A stretch of 64,000 nucleotides of DNA, from assembly GCF_020536995.1 (NCBI RefSeq), contig NC_068359.1, positions 78,280,493 through 78,344,492 of the forward strand, given 5' to 3'. The notes under the pieces are model-generated. The model searched no databases. It saw only the letters and a list, made by a program, of their open reading frames with translations, and was not told where the DNA came from. The number at the start of each line of letters is the position of its first letter. Position 1 is the stretch's first letter. Source of the DNA: Dreissena polymorpha. Its lineage: Eukaryota > Mollusca > Bivalvia > Myida > Dreissenidae. Positions 37,971-49,998 of this stretch are shown here, one piece after another. The translations under genes and the position numbers were made by a program.

Positions 37971-40539
37971 TTAAACTGCAAAGAAATAAATGTTTAATAT
38001 TAACATTTTGTATCGTCTTCTTCTAGAATCTAGAATTGTCATAGGCATATGGGTGGGTCTCCTTCTGACTGAAAAAGAGACGCTGAAATCAGCTTTTACG
38101 TCGTTCATTTATACATGTATATCTCTTAAAAGGTGTTGTGAGTTGTAATGCAATAGTTAAATTAATATCTCGCAAAACCGTTACTATATCATGCTAAAGT
38201 AGCGATGACTAAAACAAAAATACATGCCGTTGAACGTTATAACGCAATATTATTGCATAACCTCTTTTGTCTGACCATTAAAAAAGTGGGATCACATAAG
38301 TTCACAATTCGAAAGTGCAAGCAAATTGGATATTTAAGGACTATGCATTAATTGTCCAAGTAACACATTTTACAGCAACAGTGTTTAAATAATAATATTA
38401 TACAAGACAGTTTGAATTAAACTTACAACTTAAAAAATGCAATTCTAATATGTATACTTACGTGGTCTCTTACGACGCAAAAAGAAACAACAGAAACGGA
38501 GATGGACGTAACAACCAAAACACGCTGTCTTGAACTGCTTTCGAAATTTCACTGAAAATAACAGGCACACTCACTTCTTTAGAATAAAAAAAACGAGTGT
38601 TTGGACATAGTTTCAATTTCAGCAAAGAGCAATTTAGTATTCATCAAGAAGTTATCAAAAACAATATTGTATGTAATGCAATTATTTTCAAAGACTAACT
38701 GACACCGTCGAATTGCTTATTTAAACCTTCAAATAATCTTCAAAATAGGACTTATGAAAGGACCATACGTTCGTACAGTAAATATGCACACATGTTCTAC
38801 TATTATTGTTTTGTAAAGTACATGTAAATTGGTCAATTATATTTTAATAACAATGCAATAATATAACATATTTTTGAACGGTTCATTAAAGTAATTCTTT
38901 GAAATGTTCGGGTTTGTTTTGAACATTCTTTAATGTCATGTTCGATTAAAGGGGCATAGCCTATTATTGATCCTAAGAATTAAAAATCAATATTTTGTGG
39001 AAAAAAAGTCATTGACAAATCGGAGAAAACTTCAAATATAACAAATACAGATATGGTTTTTATACAATAAGCACATACCACTCATGAAGTTGTAGATGAC
39101 AGGATTTATTGCGCTGTTAAAATAGTTGAGGAATCTAGCGGTCCAGAAAACGCAAACGATGGCCGCCCGATTGGCTTTAAGTGGATCCAGAGCACTTGTG
39201 TATCTAGGAAGTTAAATACAAAATGTACACAAAAAAAGGGCTCAAATAGTCTTTTTGCCATCAGAAAAAGTAAGTGTAATCGCCTGACAGCAAAAAGAAT
39301 CGACTGTGGAAACACATGGCAGGTAATAATAAATTATTTTCAAATAGAATTACATCAGACGCAATCATCAGTTTAAGCAAAACAAAAAGTAAATAACATT
39401 GTCTGCATAAAATTATTAGACTTGTCTACGATAACATTATCTAATTAAAAAAGAACTCGGTCAATAGAGAAATGTGCGCACATTTTTACGCATTTTATTC
39501 AACTTACCTTTCTAACTTTATTTGAAATCGCTTACTTCCCATAATTATTAATCATAATTCCCATTCGCAGATTGATACGCACTCTAACTAAATTTAGCAT
39601 ATTTTCTTTATCAACAATTACCTGGCGATATTGAGGACATAACTTGGCAGATAGCACATCGCGAATGTAATGACAACCACTATTAACATTTTAGCCTTCC
39701 GTCGTCGCATCTTCAACTGTTCAAAGGCAGACTCGTTGTGGATATCTTAAAATACACACCTTTGTCATTTAATCGCTGAATAACACATAAGCCATGCACT
39801 GTGAAACGGGGGTTGGATGCCTGTTTGTAAAGTGTCATCCCAAATTAGCCTGTGCAGTCAAAACAGGCTAATTATCAACGACACTTTTCACTTTTATTGA
39901 AATTTTCGTTTCAAGAGAGATTTTTGTTGAAGAAAATCAAATTCATGCGGAGAGTGTCGTCCCTGATTAGCCTGTGCGGACTGCACAGGTTTATCTGGGA
40001 CGACACTTAACGCAAATGTAGTAAACCCCTTTCTCACAGAGAACGTCCCTAATGCATGAAGAAATTTTTAACAGCATTTTCATTGATGCAATTTGAAAAG
40101 CCTTTCTTATGTTGTTATTGCAAGGCGATTCAATTTACAGAAGAAAATCATAAACACAATCGACGTTTTGAAACAGAAATGATTTAAGAATATAAATCAC
40201 GAACGCGTTTACTATCAATAGAACAATGACTAATCAAAGTGGCAAAAAAATGACACAACAGATGATTCCTGTTAGCTGTTCTTACACTGAAACATGTAAA
40301 AAAACACACTACATCAAAAAACTAGTAATAATGTTGAACATATAAAACTAACTTTCTGCAACCGTGTTTGTCTGCGAGGTTGATGACCAAAGGCAAACGG
40401 CAATCATGACATACGTATAGGACATGACCAACAATGGGGCCAAGTAGAAAGCCGCAGTAAGGAACAAATTGAACTGCATTTCCATCTTCGGATCTCTAGG
40501 GGCACACACTGTTAACCAGGGGCGGAGACTTTCCGGAAT
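37971..40539 (-). CDS. Rhodopsin-class GPCR, orexin/allatotropin-receptor-like, 3' exons (TM5 to C-tail)
   Basis: Four well-supported exons join in phase: 40539-40353 (ECL2 and TM5, 'PWLTVCAPRDP', 'FYLAPLLVMSYTYVMIAVC'), 39745-39622 (ICL3 and TM6, 'EQLKMRRRKAKMLIVVV', 'FAMCYLPSYVLNI'), 39203-39079 (TM7, 'FLNYFNSAINPVIYNFMS') and 38551-38462 (helix 8, 'VKFRKQFKTACFGCY', then a Cys/Arg-rich tail). A possible last exon, 38068-37971, is tentative. TM6 with C-Y-L-P and the TM7 string 'NSAINPVIYNFMS' followed by K-F-R are characteristic of orexin, allatotropin and related neuropeptide receptors. It would act at the plasma membrane, coupling a peptide ligand to G proteins. Exons for TM1-4, including DRY, were not found upstream in this window. 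A MITE lies in the TM5-TM6 intron. The precise ligand is inference. Confidence 0.85.
39791..40048. mobile_element. Palindromic MITE family A copy in a GPCR intron
   Basis: A complete copy of about 258 bp. The left arm has 'CCCAAATTAGCCTGTGCAGT' and the right arm 'GTGTCGTCCCTGATTAGCCT', each followed by its complement, with outer ends 'CTGTGAAACGGGGG' and 'CCCCTTTCTCACAG'. It lies wholly within the intron between the TM5 and TM6 exons. Confidence 0.8.
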
Positions 40540-42413
40540 CTGTTTATGATGAAAATTTATCGGATACAGCAAACACACAGTCACATAAAACAACATGTTG
40601 AAAGTGGTGCTGACATTTCTGTACTAGCTATTATCTTTCAATCATAAACAATTAATGATTAAAACTAAGTTCACCGCCGTGCGATGATTTATGCAAATCT
40701 TTTTAATCTTTTCGATGGCTTTTATCTAATAAAATGTGCCAACTGCTTTGTAACTCGATCACACAGTTGTCAGTTTATGTGTCTGTGATTAAACTTTTTT
40801 ATTTTATTTGTTTACCTGTATGCATGTTGAAACTTTTCAAAGCCAAGACTGCGTTTGAAAAAGGAAGGACTATAGGCTTGTTAACCAGACAGAGTGAAAA
40901 CTTGATGAACAGGGATCTGGTGAAAGGTTGCTATTTGAATAGGACATATTCGGACATTTCGGATTGAAGTCAAAGCTTATGTTTGTCATAAATCTTTTTT
41001 TTCTCAAAATTAACGTTTTCAATAATTTTTATGTCTGATTTTGAAAACCTGTATACTGTTTCTTAAATATGGTTATGCTATATTTTGTAACTGTAAAAAC
41101 ATCTTTTGTGTAATTAATGAATGAAGTATTTTTTTCGGTACACAAGGTATTAATGGATTTTTCATGTTGAACCAAAAAGTAGATGGTATATTTTTTAAGG
41201 ACTTCCAATGTTATTTTCTGGATCGCACATAAAGTTGATAATCAGAAATTAAGTACGACATACGATAAGAAGGTTTAGTTATCTATTGCTGGTGCTTTAT
41301 AAGTTAAACTATCTGTATATTTGATAATCTCGAACATTAGATTGATTTATTGTTGCCCATATAATTTATATAATTAATATTATAAGTGCAAATTTTAAAT
41401 AAGATTCAAATGCTTATTTTGGAAGTAATATATTTCAAGTGACGACCGAAAATAATTGTCTAAACAATAAACTTGTTTTTAAGTGGTAAATTGAGATTAA
41501 GAGAATTGAAAATACAACAGATCATGTGGATCAACACGACATGTGTTCAATTGAACTTATAGCAGGACTCTAGATAAAGGGAGCAATGGGTCTTAAAGCG
41601 AACAATACACCTCATAAAATCCTTTGTCATTTGTGCTCATTAGAATCGCATCATGAAGACGATACTAATGCGTAGCCACAAAATTTAAAAGAGATTGGAA
41701 AACTCCCTTTATATTAAGCTTTAAACTTCCCTTTCCCTTTTATTATCATATTCCAAAGAGATAAGAACATGTTTCGGTAACTCATTTTTGGCCTGGGGCG
41801 TAGCCGTAAGGCCATAGCAATGATACAAATTTCAGAGACAGACAGAATTGGCTGGCTGTCAAAACACACGAATGAATGAATTCCCAAAAGTCCGATTTAC
41901 CACTTGGCGGTTATTCATGCGCAATCAAAGAAGTTCTTTGCAGATCTCAATAACCCGCCTTGTAAATACAGAACATCACTATATAACATGACAGTTATAA
42001 AACGTGTCATAAAAAATTATTACAGCATAATTGCTTAGCATTGGCTACGACATAGTTTATATTATTGTTTGTATATTCATGCGAGAATAAGTTCCTAACT
42101 TGACGGTCGAGGTCGAAAAGATACGAGTGTCTACGGAGACACTAAGAATACATTTTTTTCTGTTACACTTTTGAAGACATAACATTTGGTATTTATAAAC
42201 ATATTTTAAGATATTGGTATTTTATTTTTCGTTAACGAGACATTCAAGCCAACAGAAAATGATGAAAACAACAACAAATATTCATCATTCTCGGAAATAT
42301 ACGAAGTCACCGGATATGATATTTCACTGAGCAGATCGAGCGCGCAAATCGAGCGCGAAAAGTTCTAAGTTGGACAACGTACACAATCTGTACACCGTTC
42401 TTTATCAGGGTGG
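40540..42413. other. Upstream intron of the GPCR gene or intergenic, no exon found
   Basis: AT-rich. I looked for TM1-4 exons on the minus strand and saw none. Confidence 0.35.
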
Positions 42414-43190
42414 AGGCCCAGTCTCACTATGATGCCGTCTACCGGGATTAACCGGGGCATCATCGGGGACGACCGGAATGAAACGGGAAAAACCGGGGCT
42501 CCACCGGAAAAATATTTAAATGTTTAATACCTCCGGGATGAACTAAGAGTCACCGGGAAGGATCGGCAACGACCGGCGCGGCACCGGGAACAACCGGGAC
42601 GGCACCGTGAACAACCGGGACGGCACCGTGAACAACCGGGACGGCATCGTAGGTGAATGCCGTTAGTGTCCCGGTATAGCTACGGTATATAAGAAGACCT
42701 ACGTTCTGCCGGAACGCCACCGGCATTCACCGGGGCTCCGCCGGGGCATTACCGGCGACGACCGGGTGAAACCGGGGCGTTGCCGTAGCTCTGCCGGGAT
42801 CTGATGCCGGTATAGACACGGTGAATGCCGGCGGTGTTACGGTTTACCTGAGCTCTGCCGGGACGCTGCCGGGCTTCACCGGGGCTCAAACGGGGCTCAA
42901 ACGGGGCTCAAACGGCGCACTATAGGCGACAACCGGGGCTATGCCGAAACGCTGCCGGTTTTCATCGGGGCACTACCGGCGACAATCGGTGCTCTTGCGG
43001 GGCTTCACCGGGTTAAACCGTAGCCAGTCCGGGTTGAGCGGGACACTGCTTGGCTTCAACCGGGGCGGCTACGGGAAATAGTGTGACTGCGTTAAAAAAA
43101 TCCAAGAATCATTCCGGTCCTTGCCGGTCGACCGGCGTTAGCAAACCGAGATGGATCGGGGCTCTACCGGCAAAAGTGAGACTTGGGCCT
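42414..43190. mobile_element. CCGG-rich minisatellite bounded by terminal inverted repeats
   Basis: The 5' end reads 'AGGCCCAGTCTCACT', then 'ATGATGCCGTCTACCGGG'. The 3' end, reverse-complemented, reads 'AGGCCCAAGTCTCACTTTTG', then 'CCGGTAGAGCCCCG'. This gives inverted repeats of about 30 bp with small gaps. The interior is a degenerate array of 10-20-bp words such as 'CACCGGGAACAACCGGGACG', 'GGGGCTCAAAC' (three copies) and 'TGCCGGGACGCTGCCGGG'. It is far richer in GC and CpG than its surroundings. TIRs plus non-coding interior suggest a non-autonomous DNA transposon whose body is a minisatellite. The superfamily is unknown and no clear target duplication is seen. Confidence 0.65.
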
Positions 43191-43484
43191 AAGTGGATTT
43201 TCTTTTGTATACAAATTACAAAGGAAGTATGAGTGTTTTCCAGATCTGTTAAGTATGTAATATAAAGCTATTTAGGCTATTGAAAGTGATTTATTTGACA
43301 GCAACAATAGTAGTTGTTTGCGGCCATGTTGTTGTTGTTGTATATCTTCACCGCCTATGTAGACGAATCTCTACCAGATACGTAGAGTTGAACAAAAGGT
43401 TATAGTTCCCACAACCAGTATCGTGTTGTTCATCACCGTCTATGTACACTGTAGTATGTACACAACTATTGTCTTTTCTTACAG
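43191..43484. other. Spacer, nothing recognised
   Basis: Includes a GTT-rich patch at about 43327-43342. No gene supported. Confidence 0.3.
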
Positions 43485-43632
43485 TCTCTGAGCTTCTGAA
43501 CTCAACCGCTACGGTCCATCCGTATAAATTCGGGCATAGGGAGAAATTCGGAAAAAACACACTAAATGCATTTTACGTCACACTAAACCTAGCCCCAGGC
43601 CTTCAGCGCCTACAGCGCTTTGATTTATTGAC
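43485..43632 (+). CDS. Candidate internal exon, unknown protein
   Basis: A 148-bp open segment is flanked by a strong acceptor (TTGTCTTTTCTTACAG) and donor (GTAAGT). It reads 'SELLNSTATVHPYKFGHREK' and 'LNLAPGLQRLQRFDLL' with entry phase 1 and exit phase 2. I do not recognise the family and no partner exon was identified, so it may be chance. A short similar string, 'CTTCAGCGCTTTGATTACC', recurs at about 53331-53350. Confidence 0.3.
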
Positions 43633-44379
43633 GTAAGTACATACATTTTTATTTATTGTCTGCTTACTATAGCAGTATTCCACAGCGAACTCTGCATTTC
43701 TGATTCACTAAATAGAGTGTGTGATATCTGGTAAAAAGTGTCGAGTTATCTGGAATCGAAGTGCCATTGTTTATGAGATAATCGGTAAAAGAAGTTGCCA
43801 TGAAAATTTGGCATCCAACACTTAATACATATGAATTTTCTCAAATAAGCTTTTCAACAAAAATTTAATATGTTGAAATATTAATGGACACATTGATCTT
43901 TTATTTCGATTAGTTGGCACGTTCTTGATTTATTTCCAAGTATTTTTTGTTGTTGAAATACTTACTGATCATCGAATTCATGACGATTATCGATGGCATT
44001 TTATCTCTTTTTCTACAATCCACTGTTTGTTTTCTCACGACTTTCTTGCTCCGCAATACGAAGTACTATACCATTAATCGACCAAACAATGATACGTGTC
44101 TGAAAACCAAATGAACAGAACATAAATGCAAAAAAGCTGGAGAACTCAACTCTCGCGCGTGGCTTTTGTTGTTATCTGGTACCGAAGTTCCATCTGTTAT
44201 CAAAGTATCCGCATACCCGGCGTGTATAATATCATTTAAGGAAAAGAATATTAAATAAATGCTTTACAATTTGGGTATTCAATCAAACTGGACATCAATA
44301 TATCATAAATATGTATTTCCTGATATTGAAATAAAGTATAAAAACAAGCCGTGATAAATTAAGCTTTCTTAATAGATTC
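43633..44379. other. Intergenic with faint duplicated words
   Basis: 'GTTATCTGGAATCGAAGTGCC' and 'GTTATCTGGTACCGAAGTTCC' recur about 430 bp apart (43745, 44173), suggesting an old duplication. Otherwise nothing is seen. Confidence 0.3.
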
Positions 44380-45175
44380 ATTATATTTTTTAACACATGC
44401 TTACCCTGTTTCCCATGTAATATAACCATTACGAATATTTTTATCTTACACATGTGTTATATACTTTTTAAGTGTTTTCATTTGCTTAGTTTGCGTTCGA
44501 TTGACCAATCGCATTTTGTTTTTTAGCTGAAATGACGTTGCAACGTCAAATTCCGTAAAGAACTGTAAACAACATTCGGGATAAATTAGCATAATGTTTG
44601 CGTAAAAAATTATTCAATTTGCTTATTTAAAAGCATGTGATAAAAAGATCTGACACTCCTTGTTATTTCATACCAAATTTTATTAAACTCGTCCAGGTAA
44701 TTCGTAAGTAAGCTCGCAAAAGGCTCGCTTACTAACAAAATTCATGAACTCGTTTTTTAAATATAGGATCTGGCACGAGTTGTCATATCATACCATATTT
44801 TATTAAACGAGTTCAGGAATTTTTGTTAGTAAACGAGCCTTTGGCAAGTTTACTTGCGAATTTTCTGGACGAGTTTAATAAAATATGGTATGAAAATTTA
44901 TTCAACGAGTGTCAGATCTTTTTTATCACATGCTTATAAATGAGCAAATTAAATAAATATTTACGCAAACATAAATCCCGAATGTTGTTTACATTTCGTG
45001 ACGTCATTTGACGTTGCATAGTTATTTCAGCAAAATAACAAAATGCGATTGGTCAATAAACGAGAACTAAGCCAATGAAAACGCTGTAAAAAGTAGTTTT
45101 ACACATGTGTAATAAAACATATTTAATGGTTGTATTGCATGGGAAACAGGGTATAGCAGGTGTTAAAATATGCTA
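44380..45175. mobile_element. Long palindromic (foldback) element, ~350-bp arms
   Basis: The left arm runs from 'ACCCTGTTTCCCATGTAATA' (about 44403) through 'GACCAATCGCATTTTGTT', 'CAACATTCGGGATAAATT', 'AAGCATGTGATAAAAAGATC' and 'TGACACTC'. Each block recurs in reverse complement, in opposite order, in the right arm ('AGTGTCAGATCTTTTTTATC', 'AAATCCCGAATGTTGTTTAC', 'AACAAAATGCGATTGGTC', 'GCATGGGAAACAGGGTATAG'). The centre holds a second tier of repeats: 'CATACCA.ATTTTATTAAAC' with CGAGT in both orientations. The outer limits extend to 'TTTAACAC/GTGTTAAA'. It codes for nothing. As RNA it would form a hairpin of about 350 bp. Confidence 0.8.
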
Positions 45176-45544
45176 TGATATGAAAACTCGTGGCAGATCC
45201 TATATATAAGCATTATCACGGACATATAATTTACATCTGGGTTTTTTTCTGTGAGATTTCGCCGTTTTAAGCGTATTTCAGTCATATCACGACGGCCAGT
45301 TAATTAACTCACACTGTCCTGGGATAGCAGTATACATACGTATATACCACATAGTTATGCTTATAGTTTTTTAACAACATACTTCAATCAGAGTTTTATT
45401 GACACGGATCGAGCACTGTTAAAAACAAATAAACCCGATTCATTTCTTCAAATAACTCTTAATATCAAGAAATAATGAACTACTTGTAATATTAAAAACA
45501 ATATGGGTATTCTTAAAATATGATAAATAAGAATACGATAAGAC
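45176..45544. other. Spacer with a detached piece of the palindrome
   Basis: 'GAAAACTCGTGGCAGATCCT' at 45180-45200 repeats, inverted, a segment from the centre of the neighbouring palindrome (44766-44785, 'GGATCTGGCACGAGTTG'). Otherwise nothing is seen. Confidence 0.4.
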
Positions 45545-45545
45545 A

Positions 45546-45640
45546 TGTAGATCAAATTCCCTGAAGTTGCGGGGAAATGAACCTGCGACCCGAGGGTTCT
45601 GAATCCATCTCCTTATAAACCGGACCATTGACCAAGTACG
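45546..45640 (-). repeat. tRNA-like relic (tRNA-derived repeat)
   Basis: On the minus strand, an A-box-like 'TTGGTCAATGGTCCGG', an anticodon-region-like 'GATTCAGAACC' and a B-box-like 'GGTTCATTTCC' follow tRNA spacing. The translated string 'NPRVAGS' over the anticodon-to-T-arm region is a common by-product of tRNA-derived repeats. Stems are decayed. Confidence 0.4.
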
Positions 45641-45908
45641 AATAAAACGCGGAAATTATTTCGTACATGGTTCCATTACAGATGCAGGTATACTAGTGTT
45701 AGTGGTAAAGCGGAAAATGGCTAAACCAAACGTGTTATTGCTCAACTAATAACGCATCCATTTTAAAATGATACAGAGAAATTTGTACCGATGTGAACGG
45801 CTTACATATAATAATTATATGTGGACTGGGCAGAGTAACAATTACCGATCGCACCAATCAAAATAAATCCATCGGGAAAAAAGAACATCACCTTAAACAC
45901 TGTCATGT

Positions 45909-46915
<1,007 letters not shown>

Positions 46916-49129
46916 CTGCTTTTACTGCTCTCAAATTAAGACATTTTCTTCCATATTGTTCTTCTCATGTTTGACCAACTTAACGGCTTTGCAAAAATTT
47001 TGAAATACAGAAATGCCTGATGGACTTATATTGGAATGTCAAAGCAAGAATCAAAAAGGCAATAATAGATCGATTAAGATTTGTCTATCGAATATACGAA
47101 TGCCACAAAAATGCCGTTGCTGCTTTGATCTTTTTAATTAATACACACTTTAAAACTTCTAGTGGAAATATTTAATCTTAAAAGTGCGTATTGTTTAGTA
47201 TTCATCTTTGAAAATCAGTGAGTCTTCAACAAAGTTCAATACCTCAAAAACCGGTTTGCCATCCCCAGTGACTTCATTTGCGTCATAATATTTATGAATT
47301 TAGATTTTAATTTAGATTTATACAAATTCATTTGGAAATGAGAGATTGCAAATCTCATAATTGATACTCTGTAATTGTTTAATATACAGTATTGTTCTCA
47401 TATAATGTGATATTAGATTAAATATATCTGTGCTTATTGGTTCAGTAATCAGTAATATAACAGGCATTCTTTGTCGTTCTTCTTAACCTTAAATCTTACT
47501 ATAGTGAGCATAATAATGTATGACCTTGGTGTTCTTTGCAATTTTAGCCTTCACTGGAAGAAAGCGCTTTTCACTAACATATAACAGTTGGTAAAATAAT
47601 TATAATACGTATGTAGATCAATATACAGAGGTGAAACTCCAGCTGCTGGATTAGTATATTGCATTCTCATTGTTAACAATAAGTTGGTCCTTTATTTTAG
47701 GCAAGTGACCCAATGCCAGAACAGTACGAAACAGCACAATACGAAACAAAATCCATCTAACGATTTCGCAAAACTTACTATATATCGATCGTAAGGTAAC
47801 GATCTTTATAATATTTTAATTTGATAATTTAACGGGCTTTGTTATATATCGTAAGAATAAATAAGCACCTTTCGATGTAAAAAAATGATACAACAAACAC
47901 TCTGAAGGTAATATAAAACAACATGCAGTTGCGAGATTTCCGATAAAGCGCTGTCCTTCCTGTCTAGGACATGACCTGTTTTTGGTTTCAACCACTATTC
48001 ATATGTACAGTTATGGGACATGTCCGAAATGTGTTGTCGTCTGCAAGACGGATAGACTCCTTTCATGTTGCAGCACGTCTCCCCGAAGTAGAAGGCGGCC
48101 ATGTGATCACAAGGCAGTTCCGGTCCAGGGACATGTCTGTGCCATGTCTGAAATATCATAAAAATGGAGCTATTGCTAAAACGTTGGTAAAAACATGAAC
48201 TTATATGTTCGCATATGTTTATATTATGTAAAACTTAACCACGTTTAACCATGTTGGGTAAGCAAGACATGGCACAGTATGATGTACTGTTTACCGTACC
48301 GAAAAGGTCATACGCAGTTTGCACATGTTTTTGTGTGTGAAAATATTGACATAAAAACATATATAAAGTAGGGACTTAGGGTTTATTATAAACAACATGG
48401 CTCGATAATTATTCAGACAGTTTACACAGTTCTTCTTGTCCGTTCCGCTTCGATGTACAATTTACCGCTAGAGAAATATTGAATAACATGTAAGAAATTA
48501 AAAAAAAAAAAAAATTTCTATTAACGTATCATTTTTGTTGGATTTTGTATGTGAAATATGTCATGAAAGAATTTTATCAAAATTACAGTTCTTTAAAATA
48601 AGAGTGTAAGCATCGTTTAAAAAACATTAAATATGTTTATTGTATTATTTACAGTCACAATGTAACATTTAATTTGGCGTGTATTAACATTAATTTATAA
48701 ACTAATTGGATCAATTTAACATATACGATTATAACGGAAGATGGATTTAGAAAAGAACATAAAATGTTTAAAACAGTATAACATACAACATATTTGAAAC
48801 TATAAGTTTATTATGCATTGGTCAAGAATTCGTGAACGAGCGAGGCTTTATACAGACCTGAGAACAAGAGGTTTTACAATACATACAGCATACATGTACA
48901 CAAACTTGAACAATATTCGATTTAAAATATAAAGAAGCTTTAATAAATATATTACGATGATTACCAGGGGCATCATCAAGCTTAGACACTTTGTTATGAA
49001 AATAACAGGCATATTCAATCACAAAGATAGCGGAACAATTAATTGAATCACAGAAATAAAACGTGAATATATCCAATTCATTTACAATGGCCCCTGTATG
49101 CGATCAATTGTAAGATATTTCTTTTTTTT
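46916..49129. other. Intergenic, nothing recognised
   Basis: AT-rich sequence without a supported gene or repeat. Confidence 0.4.
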
Positions 49130-49134
49130 TAATT

Positions 49135-49530
49135 ATCGTTAAACGTTTGATGTACACTAGGGTTAAGATTTACTTGTCAATTTCTATGTGTTATAATATG
49201 AGAGTCTGTTGACCCAGTATTTGATAATAAGTAATCTTAAATTTTTTGAAGAAATAGCTTAATAGCTGTTAATAATTATTAAGTTACGTTTGATGTACGC
49301 TAGGGTTTAGATCATATTGTCAATTTCTTGGTGTGTTGATATGCGAGTCTTTTTACCAAGCATTTGATAATAAATAATCGAATTTTTTTTGAAGAAATAG
49401 CTTCCTTAGTAATTGTGGCGCAACGATTGATGTTTACTAAGGTAAAATTATCTTTTAAATTATTTGATGTCTTATTATGTGAGTCTTGTAATCATCATTT
49501 GCAAAAGTCGACCACACGTTTGAAAAGCGC
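49135..49530. repeat. Tandem repeat, ~140-bp period, nearly three copies
   Basis: 'GTTTGATGTACACTAGGGTT', 'TTGTCAATTTCT.TGTGTT', 'ATTTGATAATAA.TAATC' and 'TTTGAAGAAATAGCTT' recur in order, starting near 49144, 49288 and 49425. The third copy is diverged and incomplete. AT-rich, non-coding. Confidence 0.75.
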
Positions 49531-49917
49531 GGCTTTTAATAAAAAGATGAACTAAAAAAGTTATTTGCTTATTGTCCCCAATATTTTAATAAAAGTTGCA
49601 TTAAGTTGCTGTATGTCAACAGCGTAGTTACATACTCATACAGCTAATATATATTTCAGCAAATCAAGAATCGTGCGTAACAGACTGATCATGTTTGTAA
49701 TATTATTTTGATATTTGTATTTAGAGTATGATTCCGCTGGCTTGTAATGTGCCACATATGTGTATATAGTTTCCATCTTTGCTAGTAGAACTGCAAACAG
49801 TGCGTGAATTTGTATCTAGTGCAGCTTGATTCTATATCATTTTCCTACACCCCATTTAGCCTTGCTCTTTGGTTATGGAGATTTCTTCCAGATATTTCAC
49901 GATATATGTGTATAAAC
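49531..49917. other. Intergenic, nothing recognised
   Basis: No structure supported. Confidence 0.3.
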
Positions 49918-49919
49918 AT

Positions 49920-49998
49920 GTAATATTGCAGCGAAGACTGAACCTGCGACCCATTGGCTGTGAAACAAGTTCGTTACGCTTTACCACGGGGATCTGCT
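49920..49998 (-). repeat. tRNA-like relic (minus strand)
   Basis: Reverse complement shows 'CCCCGTGGTAAAGCG' (A-box-like), 'TTGTTTCACAGCC' (anticodon-loop-like, CAC) and 'GGTTCAGTC' (B-box-like) at tRNA spacing, with poor acceptor pairing. It is probably a decayed tRNA-derived insertion. Confidence 0.4.

Noticed and set aside
47780-47810. Minus-strand 'DRYLT' string, a possible GPCR TM3 motif
   Set aside because: Stops immediately on both sides and no hydrophobic helix precedes it.
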